Origin: Prostheceraeus crozeri
Taxonomy: Eukaryota; Platyhelminthes; Polycladida; Euryleptidae
Reading direction: 5' to 3'
Length of the DNA stretch: 64,000 nucleotides
Assembly (NCBI GenBank): GCA_907163375.1
Contig: CAJQUW010016910.1
Span: 782,719-846,718, forward strand
Shown here: piece after piece, positions 35,654 to 46,790 of the stretch
Layout: the number at the start of each line of letters is the position of its first letter
Numbering within the stretch: position 1 is the first letter of the stretch
Position numbers and translations under genes: made by a program
Notes under the pieces: model-generated
Databases searched by the model: none
Seen by the model: only the letters and a program-made list of their open reading frames with translations
Told to the model about the DNA's origin: nothing

Positions 35654-36082
35654 CACTGGTTGACCAAATTTCGGAAAAAATGCAATTAATACACTGTATC
35701 CATTGCAATCGTTGTAATTTCTAAAATATTTCTGTACCTAAATTGCAATGGATTGCAATTAATTGTGACTTATTTATTGCAATTATTTTGTAGTTTTGGT
35801 ATATAAATTTCAATTTGGCTATATGAATTCATCAATCAGTTGCAATTATTACACATTCAACTGCATTAAATTACAATTTTGGTTTACATAATATACCACG
35901 AAATCAATTAAGATTGTAATTAAATTACGGGTCGAGGAAAAATAACTAATAATCAGCAAGTATTTAATTGTTTCCAATCATTGCAGAACAATATTCATTG
36001 CAGATACAAGAAATAAGTTCTAGACATTATTTAGTGTTTGGTTCAAAATATAAAAATTCAAAATTACAAAACTCAATAATAC

Positions 36083-37860
36083 TCAACAATATTCTGGTAG
36101 AGTGACAGACGGCATCACAATCATCGTTGATGATTCCAGATTAACATGAAAGTTTTTGACTACAATACAGGGATGAATGATGTCATTAACAGATATACGT
36201 TTGTACTCAGTTGTTTTGCGCATAACAAACAAAGAAGAATGCTTCTTGACAATATCAATGATGTGCCGCGGAACATTCGGCAATGTCATTCTGTCAAAGT
36301 TAAGCATTGGTATTTCACACGGTGACAATAAATTGACCTTTGCAAATATTTTATTGGATGTACCTCTGTAAAACTCACAAACGTCAACAAAAAATGTTTC
36401 TTGATTATTACGGACTTCCATAACCGTAGAAAATGATTTACCTAATCTGCGATAACACTGAGCATATAACTTTATACGACCAAACTTGACAAATCCGTGA
36501 TTGACATAGGTGATTTGATGGAAATCATTACTTTCTAAGGACAAAAGTTTCAATATTTTATCTTTATCGCGATAATCAATTACTTCTAAATACATTTTAC
36601 AAAACTTGATCAGAGTCAGTTTATTGCATATTTACTCCAAAAAAGATGTGGTACCCTGAGTTAACACTTTGTAGTTAAAAAACTGATGCTCCAACGCAAA
36701 CATTGAGCAGAAAGGCAATGCACCAAATTGTTTCACTTGTTTTGATAGATGCAGTAATAAATGCATATTTATTGTTAAAATGTTCGCATCATACAAGAAA
36801 GGAAGTCTTGAGTGGAAGTAATTGAAGAGTAGGTCAATTTCCATATGACAAGAACGAGCATTGGTCGAATAACAGAGTTTACATGCTGTAATGAAGGTAA
36901 CAAAATGAAATGCGTATTCACTGCTGTTGTCAAACTTGTAGAACAATGATTGCATAACGGTAGGAACACTGTAATAAAACAAAAAAATCATAAAATCTCG
37001 TCCTTTCCAATACGAAGTTTCTGCTAATGATCTCGGTTTGCTAAGGAAAGAAGGCAATTTAATGTTTTCGAAGACATGTTCATATGTAGATATATGTCGG
37101 CCCAAATACCACTTTTCGCGAAAAAAAAGACGAGTCTATCAATCTTAGTAATAACGTTTTCCTACAGTTTTCAAACAGTAAATGCAGGGGATCAAGTAAG
37201 ATATGAGACGGTATATTCAAATGATCTTTCAGGCACGAATATCCTTTTATTCCAAAAACTGTCTCATTAGTGTAAGCAGCAATCTCAGAATAGTTTGCGT
37301 AAGTTTCATCCGAAAAGGTGTCAATAATTTCCCCATATTTTCGACTATGACCTTTGCCCACCTTTGTATTTATTCCAGGATCGCTGCAGAAGACACATCC
37401 AAACTTACCATTGAACTGTATATGGTTCAAGATGGATGCAAGAGCTGGCAAATCAAATACAGCTGTGTGAATTTTGAGTTGTACTTCCAACACTGAGTCC
37501 ATTACAGGAAGAGAAAATGTCTTACCAATCAGTGAAGTATCCAGATAATCTTTGAGAAAGATAGACCAGTCTGGCTTCTTGCCACTCAACCATAATCCTA
37601 AAGTTATTACATTCTCCGGTTTCCATCGAAGATGAATAGGAAGATCCAAGAGGACAGCGTGTACAGGCCATGCCGATTGTTTCCGATAACGGTGCAATTG
37701 GCCACCATCAGATGACATGTGTAGGTGCAGAATTATAGTATCACTTGATGAAATAGAAGAACACGAATGTAAAATATCGCCATTATCCTCTTTCAATTTC
37801 TCTCGATAGTCATAGGTAGTCCGTAAATGGCGATGTAGAAGGATCTCGAGTTGATGTCGT
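36083..37860 (-). pseudogene. Outer CACTA-like transposase, main part
   Basis: Continues exon 3 (49573-49446) in phase beyond the inner insertion. Reads RHQLEILLHRHLRTTYDYRE, HLHMSSDGGQ (first acidic residue), an AWPVHAVLLDLP segment, HTAVFDLPALAS (second), FGCVFC, VFGIKGYSCL and LLDPLHLLFEN. These blocks parallel NCDG, SLWPVTL, ADLPAKA, HGCTIC, YGVKGTSHL and PLDTMHLVYLG of the inner 751-aa transposase, so the two are distant relatives. A shift in the T8/A8 run at about 37125 moves the reading into 37105-36632, and one in-frame TAA (about 36634) precedes the last part ending at 36083. Ancestral DDE-type transposase, now broken. Confidence 0.8.
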
Positions 37861-38894
37861 CCCGGGTTGAAAAAACCCCGAAGTTTTGACAAATATTTGT
37901 CAAATCGTGTGCCAAAGTTTATTCAAATATTTGATAAATATTTATAAAATCTATGAAATTATTATTAAATTTAGCAAACTGTTATCAAATTTGTAACAAA
38001 TTCATCTAACTTTTATCGAATTTTTGTAAAATTTACTGATTATTAAACAAATATTTGTAACATGTCTTAAATCATTCAAATATTACTCTCATATTTCACA
38101 AATAAGTAATTAATTTTTCAAAACTTTGTAAATTCTCACCTGAGATTAGTCTAATATTAGCCAAATTATTTATGTTTCCGAAATATTCCACGAGCCTCTA
38201 CCGTCTAAACGAACCGAATGAGAAAAATTAGATACTGCAAAACAATATATTCTATCTTGATGTTCACGATCATGCTATCACAAAACCATGCACAGCATAA
38301 AATTACAAACGTTAAGTAGTATCATTTTCAATCTGGATGTATGCTACATCGACTTCAAGAAAAACAAATTAAAACCTTCAAAGTTCCTCATGATTAGATA
38401 AACAAAAGTGATATGCTTGATCAAATCATATGTTTAATATGTTGGTCAACCGTTCTCTATAGATGATAGACACATCTATCTATAAAATAAAGTCCATTAC
38501 ATGACGGACAAAAAAAACATATAGGTTAATTAGATAACTCTTTACATTTACATAAGCTACTGAAAACGTTAATCTAACATACTATCAATAGGCGTTAGGC
38601 AAGAATTTGTAGACCTGTATGTGTTTTGAAAAAGTAAGAATACGCTTACTACTACTGATTTTAAAGCAAACACAGTTTTGTTTACCTTTTTGACAACAAG
38701 AGGAACTTCTGACATGATTTGACTTACATGTATCGACAAACTCTGCAAAAGTATAAGCTGGAAGGATATCATCTTGATTTCAAGGCACACAAGTCGATCC
38801 ACACACGAGGGTAATAGCAGCATAACATGTTTCAGTTCAGTATTTCTCATACATCATGTAGATAAATACTTGTACGTCATTCACAATCAACAAA

Positions 38895-39929
38895 TCATTG
38901 GCACTTTTTATTATTTAGCCTTTTACCTCGGCTAACATCAGCTGTTAACTGATTGATAGAATTAAAGCACTCCTGCAACGAAGGGCTTTCTGAATGTAGC
39001 TTAAAACGTGATTTCAATGCATCTGCCAAAACTTGTGACCGCCGAGGGGATAGTGAAGGCTTTGAAGTCACACGCTTGGGAAAAATCGATTTCCCTTTCA
39101 TCTCGTCATCTGTGAACAATTTCCTTGTTAGATAAATCGCGTATTGTGTGTGATCAAGGTTCTTTCTTCCAATCTTCGTAACATCCACACCCTCGAAGTA
39201 TACGGGTTCACTGTTTTCAAGATCAACGTCGACATTGTCGGTCTGAGATGCTAAGTTTATTATGGCAATTCGCAGGCGGCGCATCTCTTGCAGTTGTTTT
39301 TTCTGTAGTCGATTATTTTCACGCAAAAGTTTACACATCTGAATATTTTCATAGGATGGACGTTTATTGATTACTTGAGGTGGAATCCGCTCTTGTCTTT
39401 GGAGTTTCAACCTACGAGGCAAAATTCCTTGCAAAACGCTTCTGTCACTATCAGATTGTTCAGATGAAAGTGTTTCAGATATAACATCGGTTCCATCACT
39501 ATCACGCTCATCAGACTGGGCGTCGTCTTCGCTTCGTTCAGCCATAGCATCACATTGTTGAGAAGCTGCCGGTGCTTTGTTCGAAGAACTGCTAAGGAAT
39601 GAGGAGCTTAGGTTGAAATTGGAGTTGCTTGACTTCAGTTTCTCTTGAAGTTTTGCTGCTTTTGATTTAATTTTGTGCAAAGATTCGGAGGAAGTAACGA
39701 ACTCCGCATCAAATTGGTTCCTCGTACCATTTGCTAAGGTTACTTTATCACCTCTTTTGAGATTTTTTCCGTTCAGTTCTTTCGGCCACCATTTTGACAC
39801 TGAACTGAAGTAGGTGTACTTATTTTCATCTCTTATGAAAAACAAGTAGAAATTATGGGTTTCAGTTTCCCATGGTTTAGTTGGGATTTTCTTTTGGCGA
39901 GCACTTTTCGCTAACTTCTCCATCATCAA
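38895..39929 (-). CDS. BEN-like protein of the inner transposon
   Basis: An exon with acceptor CTTTATTTTTCAG (exon begins 39929, ATG at 39926) and a possible donor (GTAAAA) leaving exon end 38927; without splicing the frame stops at 38895. Residues about 35-95 form a conserved-looking N-terminal domain (KPWETETHNFYLFFI, WWPKELNGK). A Ser/Asp-rich linker and a coiled coil (CKLLRENNRLQKKQLQEMRR, 217-236) follow. Residues about 275-330 (YAIYLTRKLFTDDEM, then KPSLSPRRSQVLADALKSRF) resemble a BEN domain, a DNA-binding fold seen in chromatin and transposon proteins. Lying downstream of the transposase on the same strand, it could play the accessory DNA-binding role that TnpA plays in plant CACTA elements; that is inference. 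Confidence 0.6.
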   Translation of the reverse strand: MMMEKLAKSARQKKIPTKPWETETHNFYLFFIRDENKYTYFSSVSKWWPKELNGKNLKRGDKVTLANGTRNQFDAEFVTSSESLHKIKSKAAKLQEKLKSSNSNFNLSSSFLSSSSNKAPAASQQCDAMAERSEDDAQSDERDSDGTDVISETLSSEQSDSDRSVLQGILPRRLKLQRQERIPPQVINKRPSYENIQMCKLLRENNRLQKKQLQEMRRLRIAIINLASQTDNVDVDLENSEPVYFEGVDVTKIGRKNLDHTQYAIYLTRKLFTDDEMKGKSIFPKRVTSKPSLSPRRSQVLADALKSRFKLHSESPSLQECFNSINQLTADVSRGKRLNNKKCQ

Positions 39930-40146
39930 CTGAAAAATAAAGAGAAAATCATTGTTCATTTTATCAAGACAACAATTACGCATGTATAAACAATTTAAGG
40001 ATAGATGGTTAAGATAAAAATTGCATGACTTAATATGCTTTCGCGTATCTTTGTAGCTGTATCTACCTATGCTATTAAGCGTTTAGGATCGTCGATTAAT
40101 AAACCTTTGTTTTACTTCCACGATTAATACCAGAGAAAGATAATTC

Positions 40147-40320
40147 TTTCATTTGGGGTTGGAAGGTGCCTCTAATAATAGAGGACTTTACCGGAGCAAT
40201 CGAAAATTTAGGGTCGAATACCCTTCCTGACACCACCAAATGACTTTACTGGGGTTCGAACACTCGACTCCCGGAGTGGAAGTTCAACGTACTATCCACT
40301 CAGCCACCGGCTCGTCTGGA
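40147..40320 (-). repeat. tRNA-derived SINE
   Basis: On the minus strand TGGCTGAGTGG (40306-40296) is a Pol III box A and GTGTTCGAACCCC (40263-40251) a box B, at the normal tRNA spacing; the head resembles tRNA-Leu/Ser. A tRNA-unrelated body continues to about 40147. Confidence 0.6.
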
Positions 40321-40436
40321 GGGGGGGGGGTTGGTTAATCTACATGCTAGCTTATTATCGAGGCATATACCATTCAATGCACGAATAGAGTATCGGATGC
40401 CCTAAATAAAATTCATGAATACATGTATATATTATA

Positions 40437-41789
40437 CAGTCCGTTTCAAAAAAAGTGGATCATCCTAAAATTTGACTAAATAAAACATAAGTATGATACA
40501 GAAAGCACTTTTCATGTTATTTCATATCTCTGATATATTTAAATGTCCTTATATAATCTGATAAGCTATGATACAGTAACGGTTCTTAAGAAACTAATAT
40601 TTTGTGGCCCTACCCTTATTGTCAATGACATTACCAATTCGTCTTGGCATTGATTCGATGATATCGTTGATTTTTGACTGATCTAACTTTCTCCACTCTC
40701 TTTTTAACAGTGACGTAAGTTGTGATACGCCATCTTTAGGTAGCAGTGAACGACGAACGTTGCGTTTTAGAATACTCCATACATTGCTATGGGATTCAGA
40801 TCAGGAGAACGAGCTGGCCAAGATAATGTCCTAAGCCCTAATTGAGACTTGCATAAGTTGACTCTACTACTCCTGTGACACGTAGCATTATCATCCATAA
40901 ATAACCAAGTCGATTGATCACCAAGTTGATCTGTCATTTGGCCAATGTTCATTCGTAAAACATTCACATAGCGTTCAGAATTCATGGTTCCTTGCTGTAT
41001 GTGAAGTTCAGAGCGGTCATTGGTCCAAATGCCAGCCCAAATCAGTAGAGTTGCACCACCTTGTACCCGGGGACGATGTAAATGTCTCGGAATTTCCTGA
41101 TCAGATTTTATCCATAATCTCAATCGACCATCACTATCCTTCAGACGGACTGATGCCTCATCAGACCAGACAACCCGATCCCATTGATTTCGCCAGTGAC
41201 AATGACTCATAGTCCCCTAGTCATGACCCTAGTTCTAGCAAGGGTGACACTTTGCCTTTTGTGAATGCGATCTCGTTATTGTTCATTTGTGCTTTGTATT
41301 GTTTTCAACCGGTAAGATATAGATTTCTAGCTGAAAGCAATCAGGAGTGCTGCCAACACTACCGCAACGAAGTCAGGAAGCTATGGAACATGAAGTCCAG
41401 TTAATCAGATGTAGCAGTTACATTATTGTTGATGAATAATGGTGCTATACTGGCTCTGATTGACCGATTTTCTTTATTTTTGTTTTGCTTGATAGCTTTT
41501 GGCTTGTAGAACAACATATTACATAACAAAGGGAACAAATGTAATTTTATAAGAGTGAGGTATGATTTTGTGTAACATTGCTAAATGAAGATCAAATTAT
41601 CTATTACTTTTTTATCTAGAACAGGAAAACAACTCAATATTCATGCTTGAAATTTCCAACAATGATATTAGTAAACACAACTGACATATCTTCCAAATTT
41701 CAGAGAAATTCGTTCAAGTTTGGCGGAGTTAGACAAAGTTGAAGTTAAGGCGATGTTTAAGGGTGATCCATTTTTTATGAAACAATCTG
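40437..41789 (-). mobile_element. Tc1-like element, copy B (1353 bp)
   Basis: Ends CAGTCCGTTTC... (40437) and ...GAAACAATCTG (41789) with matching inverted sequence of about 28 bp, flanked by TA on both sides (40435-40436, 41790-41791). It inserted into the inner CACTA between its two genes. Near-identical to copy A. Confidence 0.88.
40770..41210 (-). pseudogene. Tc1-like transposase, copy B, frameshifted at the Glu
   Basis: Contains VVWSDEASVRL (first catalytic Asp), LLIWAGIWTND, FMDDNATCHRSS (second Asp) and SWPARSPDLNPI, then a one-base deletion (about 40783) turns the expected IENVW into a shifted frame, losing the catalytic Glu; the rest of the C-terminus (to about 40640) is still recognisable in the other frame. 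The lesion differs from that of copy A. Confidence 0.82.
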
Positions 41790-42210
41790 TATTATAAAAT
41801 ATATCAATCAATAAAAATGTTATGATAAGAAGGGCTAGCTAATTAACTCGGACATTCAGTCAATACCTCGGCTACTTTAGTGATAGAAACGATAGGATGT
41901 TGGGGTAAATTTAGAACTAAATGCATGTTGTAAGTTAAGTCGATCATTCACATTTGCACAATAAGTATAGTCCGCAATGAATAGTTAATACCACAAAGGT
42001 ATCATTCAGTATTTCATTATAAATAATATATTTGTTTCTGAAGTTTTCTGACAGAAGTGGTCAAGTATTCTAAAATTGGTACAATACCAAAATGAACTAT
42101 GTACATATCGACATACGTGGTAGGTTTACATGATGATAAAAGTAAGAACAATGGTATTACTTGATAAACTTTTCCAAAAAGTATATGTAAAAAACATTTA
42201 TTATCAACGA

Positions 42211-44466
42211 CTAATCATGCTCTAGATTGTTAAGAAGAGGCACACCATAAAATCGGTTCTGACTTTTATGGGCGATGAAATGAGCAGTCAATCTGTCAGC
42301 GGGAACCACGATAAGTGTCCTATCATGTAGAAATCCAACTGGAGAGTAATTTTTCAGAAGATTCAACATTTCAGTTGGCACATAATCTGAATTGAAGTCG
42401 GAAAAGAAACTCGAATCAACAAATAAACTACACAAACATAATAACTTGTTTTGTTTATTAAGAACGATATGATCAATTCGCAGGAAAACGATCTTTTGGT
42501 CGATAAGAGATGTAGCGTAATGTGACGCAGAATTTCCTTTTCGAGAATAATTGTAAGAGGTGAATATCAGGTGATTTACTGATATTTTTCCAACTTCACC
42601 GTCAATATCCGTGGCGTCCAAGTCATAAATCAAAAGAACATCATCACTGATAGAAGTGAGTTTTCCGTAACTGTACACATTTTCTTCCTTTGTTGAGGAA
42701 TTGCTAATATGCAACGAGAAGCTTTGAAATCTAATGAACCTCTCAACCATCTGGGAAGCTTCCTTTCGAGATCCCTTCACAAAGGATTTGAATATGCCGA
42801 ATGCACTCTCAAAAAGTGCTACCGATGTCACCCAGAGAGGTCCGAATAACATTACTTGATCAGGCAAATGAGTAATAGCATGCATATTGTACACCATGAA
42901 ATTACTCCCCAGCCATCTTGAAGCCAAGTGTTGAAAATGGAGTATTAGAGTTTTCGCTACACTGATATCTACATTTGTAACCGTTTTAGCAGACAGGATA
43001 TAGACAGATGTTGAAAAAAGGATAACAAGAAGCAATATTTCCTCTTGAACGCCATCGATTTCATTCAAGCAAATCACACTATAATATAGAAGAAAATATT
43101 TCCATTCCGTCGCTTTCCAGTGGGGAGATACATTTAAAGTTCTCGGTTTTCTCTTGAAAGAGAGCGGAACCATTATTGATAGCAAAACACGGTCAACACT
43201 TTGCACATCTAAGAGACGCTTTTCAATAAAACGAAGGAAGAGCTTTCTAGTTACGCCAAGATAAACTAAGTGCATAGTATCTAGTGGGGCATCAGAAGGA
43301 ATTGAAATAACTTTTGACAGATGAGATGTGCCTTTTACTCCATAAATCGGGGTCTTGTCGGTTCCGACGCTAGCTTGAAATGTGTACTCATAGGCGGTGC
43401 GAAGCCTACTAGCTGACTGATGATTCAAGGGAAAAATCATCTTGCGGTTAGTCTTGCTGTAATATCCACGTATAGTGCATATCGTGCAACCGTGATAAGC
43501 ATTAAAATGCATCATGTTCAGACAAGCCGCTTTCGCCGGTAAATCTGCAAGGAAACTGACTACCTTGATTCTCACAACAATATCTTGGTAATGCAAGTCA
43601 ATTGATAATAACTCATCAGTCACACGTTTCATGAGTTCATTTAAGTCAGGCTTAGAAGAACCATAATAAATGCCACACAGAATTAGATTTTCAACATTTC
43701 TACGACTCACAGGATCAAGATTCAGTACACATAAAGTAACAGGCCACAGAGAGAAGGATTTTGATTTTTGTACTGGAATTACCCCATCACAATTTAGTGA
43801 GACATACAGATATTTAAGATATGAATTATCAACAAAACTAAACCGACTACCATCATAGAAGTCGCGGTACAATCCAGGACCAGAATACGTAGGAGGTTCA
43901 AAAATGTCCACAAATTTGCGTATCAGGCGAATGATTTGCTGATTTATGTCGAGCATGTAGAATGAACCTGAACTATATTTGATTATCTCTAAGTTATTAA
44001 ATTCAACTTTTGTCTCACTCTTCACTTCACGTAATGTTGGAACTTTGTTCGGACAAGGTAATATTTCACAGATCAAATCAAGGATTGAACTTGCACCAGC
44101 ATCGGAAATACGATGTTTCATTATCAATTCATTGAATTTTTTGATGAAATCAGAAACAGACATCATTGTAGATTCATGCAATACTGAAATATCCGAAAAA
44201 TCAGATGACAAGCTTTCGAAAGATTCATACACAATACTTTCGTCTGCCAAAAATGAAGCACTGCCAAATTCTACAGGCGATGACGCCCGCGGTGGTTGAA
44301 AATTGGAGTATGAAAACTCCTCTGTTTCTTCCATTGAACTTCCTAATGTACTTGATAATTCGTCGATAGAAACGTCTGAGATAAATGGCTCATCGAATTT
44401 AAGTTTTCTTCTAAAGGAATATTTCCTTCCACTTCGCGAACGCTTTATATTCTTGCGTTTAGGCAT
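42211..44466 (-). CDS. Intact CACTA/EnSpm-like transposase, 751 aa
   Basis: A full-length uninterrupted minus-strand ORF. An acceptor (TTTATTTCAG) 6 bases before the ATG implies a 5' leader exon. The N-terminus is basic (PKRKNIKRSRSGRK) and then Ser-rich and acidic. The core has NCDG (D227), FSLWPVTLCVLNL, FLADLPAKAACL (D308), HGCTIC (C327, C330), YGVKGTSHL and PLDTMHLVYLG (D396, H399), matching the acidic and Cys landmarks of Transposase_21-type CACTA transposases. A C-terminal ~170 residues carry a beta-rich segment. It lacks stops or frameshifts, so the source element could still be active or was so recently. Alternative: another CMC-clade family such as Plavaka. Confidence 0.8.
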   Translation of the reverse strand: MPKRKNIKRSRSGRKYSFRRKLKFDEPFISDVSIDELSSTLGSSMEETEEFSYSNFQPPRASSPVEFGSASFLADESIVYESFESLSSDFSDISVLHESTMMSVSDFIKKFNELIMKHRISDAGASSILDLICEILPCPNKVPTLREVKSETKVEFNNLEIIKYSSGSFYMLDINQQIIRLIRKFVDIFEPPTYSGPGLYRDFYDGSRFSFVDNSYLKYLYVSLNCDGVIPVQKSKSFSLWPVTLCVLNLDPVSRRNVENLILCGIYYGSSKPDLNELMKRVTDELLSIDLHYQDIVVRIKVVSFLADLPAKAACLNMMHFNAYHGCTICTIRGYYSKTNRKMIFPLNHQSASRLRTAYEYTFQASVGTDKTPIYGVKGTSHLSKVISIPSDAPLDTMHLVYLGVTRKLFLRFIEKRLLDVQSVDRVLLSIMVPLSFKRKPRTLNVSPHWKATEWKYFLLYYSVICLNEIDGVQEEILLLVILFSTSVYILSAKTVTNVDISVAKTLILHFQHLASRWLGSNFMVYNMHAITHLPDQVMLFGPLWVTSVALFESAFGIFKSFVKGSRKEASQMVERFIRFQSFSLHISNSSTKEENVYSYGKLTSISDDVLLIYDLDATDIDGEVGKISVNHLIFTSYNYSRKGNSASHYATSLIDQKIVFLRIDHIVLNKQNKLLCLCSLFVDSSFFSDFNSDYVPTEMLNLLKNYSPVGFLHDRTLIVVPADRLTAHFIAHKSQNRFYGVPLLNNLEHD

Positions 44467-44662
44467 TGATATCTGAAATAAAGTAGGAGAGAACGGGGTG
44501 ATTTGACCGCTTTTTTGAAATTTGAATGAATGACCCTAGTAATTGACGGGTCATTCCAGCACGATTCGACACATTTTCAGAAAATTGTGGCATCACGTTG
44601 TGTGTGACGTCAAAACTACGCGCTAGAATATGTTATTTGGTGATGCACGCTGATAGCTATGT

Positions 44663-44735
44663 GACAGTAGCTCAGTGGTTAAGAAGCTCGCCTAGAGAGC
44701 GCAAGGAGACGAGTTCTAATCCCGATGAACAACAT
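44663..44735 (+). repeat. tRNA-like / SINE head
   Basis: TAGCTCAGTGG (44668-44678) matches box A and GAGTTCTAATCC (44711-44722) resembles box B (GGTTCGAATCC with changes). Spacing suits a tRNA. No full cloverleaf is convincing, so a SINE or tRNA pseudogene is likelier than a functional tRNA. Confidence 0.5.
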
Positions 44736-44909
44736 TTTCATGTGTTAAGTTGTCAATTTTTTGTTGAAGAATATCTGCGGCCAACATCAACAACTGCTTA
44801 CTTTAAAATTGCAAAGAACTTGTACCAACGGTTACACCTGAGGCTGTACGATTGCCCCTCTTACATTTTTCGCTGATTTTTAGAATTATTCGAGTCACTA
44901 TTCAACTAA

Positions 44910-46052
44910 AAATAGGTCGACCGGCTATTCTGAATGTCGGAAACTGTTCAACACAGACAATATGCCGGAAACAAGTCATGTAGCTATCTAGAATGGGGAA
45001 ACTGGTAAGCCGGATATTTAGAAAAAAGCCAAAAACAGATTTTATTAAAAAGTAATTCTGATTGGGCTACTTTCGTCTTACAAAAACAGGAGCTTACACT
45101 TATTTAAAATAAACAAATATTCTTTAATAACTGCGCTGCTGTCTACGGCTGTTGTTTATTGTTAAATTTTTGGAGGTCAGCCCAGTTCTGGTTCTTACAA
45201 GCTCAAATTCTCAATATAGATTCTTAATCAGAATATGCCTCCAACATTAGTGAGATAGAATTCGTGTGACTAGTTAAAGACATGAATCAAGAATCACACT
45301 CATCTTGCTGTTAATCTAATTATTTCTAACCTCAGAACGTTCCACGAAAAAAAATCCGAAAAAACATTTTCCATTTATAAAATAAGAATGCGGGAGGCAT
45401 GGCGATGTGAAAAATGAACTACATTTCAGTAACTCAAGTGTGCCACCTAAAACCAGCATGGTCGGTTTTAGGTGGCACACTTGAGTTACTAAAATGTAGT
45501 TCATTTTTCACATCGCCATGCCTCCCGCATTCTTATTTTATAAATGGAAAATAAAAATGTTCGATGTGGCTATGTCGACGCAAAAAAGCGTCGACAGAGA
45601 ACAATTGCCTTAGCTAGGGTATGTCGACGCAATAAACTCTGCTGCGTCGACATAGAGTTTTTTCATCGTGTCCACGCAAGTTTGCGTCGACATACCCTAG
45701 CTAAGGCCACATCGAACATTTTTATTTTCTATATTGAAGAATCTATATTGAGAATTTGAGCTTGTAAAAACCAGAACTGGGCTGACCTCCAAAAATTTAA
45801 CAATAAACAACAGCCGTAGACAGCAGCGCAGTTATTAAAGAATATTTGTTTATTTTAAATAAGTGTAAGCTCCTGTTTTTGTAAGACGAAAGTAGCCCAA
45901 TCAGAATTACTTTTTAATAAAATCAGTTTTTGGCTTTTTTCTAAATATCCGGCTTACCAGTTTCCCCATTCTAGATAGCTACATGACTTGTTTCCGGCAT
46001 ATTGTCTGTGTTGAACAGTTTCCGACATTCAGAATAGCCGGTCGACCTATTT
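44910..46052. repeat. Fold-back element with 316-bp arms and two inner palindromes
   Basis: 44910-45225 is the near-exact reverse complement of 45737-46052. The 511-bp centre holds a second inverted repeat (45366-45454 with 45464-45552, 89-bp arms) and a third (about 45547-45571 with 45706-45730, plus 45608-45632 with 45682-45707). The third contains several GTCGACGC boxes. No gene or target duplication is seen. Confidence 0.88.
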
Positions 46053-46072
46053 AGCCTATATAGCCGGTCGGA

Positions 46073-46368
46073 CGGCAAATCGCTCAACTTTACATAGAAG
46101 GCCTAAAAATTCGATAAATTTTCTGTTATGCACCTAGCTGATATTTCACGATGGACTTGGATATACAGCTAACCAACTCAGATAGTGCATCTTAATTCTC
46201 TAAATCGCCAGAAAAGTTCAGCACCGGTCACTTAAGTAGAAATTTACACTTGGGAGAGCCCATGTTGTCACAGGAGTTTCGGCAAATCGCTCAACTTTAC
46301 ATAGAAGGGATAAAAATTCGATTAATCTTATGTTATGAACCTAGCTGATTTTTCACGATGGACTTAGG
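46073..46368. repeat. Direct repeat of ~88 bp
   Basis: 46073-46160 and 46280-46368 share CGGCAAATCGCTCAACTTT and continue with AAAATTCGAT, a CCTAGCTGAT block and TTTCACGATGGACTT. Similarity carries on into ACAGCTAA(C/T)CAA, with a GC-richer insert in the second copy. Confidence 0.7.
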
Positions 46369-46790
46369 CGCATGACAGACAGGACGTCCTTCAACAGGCA
46401 AATTGAAGGGTCATTGGCCTTAGATAAACAGCTAATCAAGTCAGATACAACAAATTGCAAAATTCAGCAGTAATTTGGTTTGGTGGAATACATACTGAGT
46501 TCAGTAATGATGAAATTAGCAGGCCTATAAAAGCTTACTGGATTTATTAATTTCACAGTTTGACTTTAATCATTACGTAGGCCTATGCTGTTCTGTTAAA
46601 TACAAGGTAATGTATATCTTCAAAGCTAGCATACTTTGAAATAATAAAATGAATTAAAAATAAAACGATTAATAAAGTGAATAAATTGGAATTAAACGAT
46701 AAATAGATTGAATTATATTTGTGCAACGTGGTTGATAATTTTGATCGTTAATTTCAAGTTATGTACAATTTAGAATTAACAGGCTAATAT

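Noticed and set aside
44663-44735. Functional tRNA gene
   Set aside because: Box A is good but box B deviates and I could not fold a convincing cloverleaf; kept as a SINE-like head.
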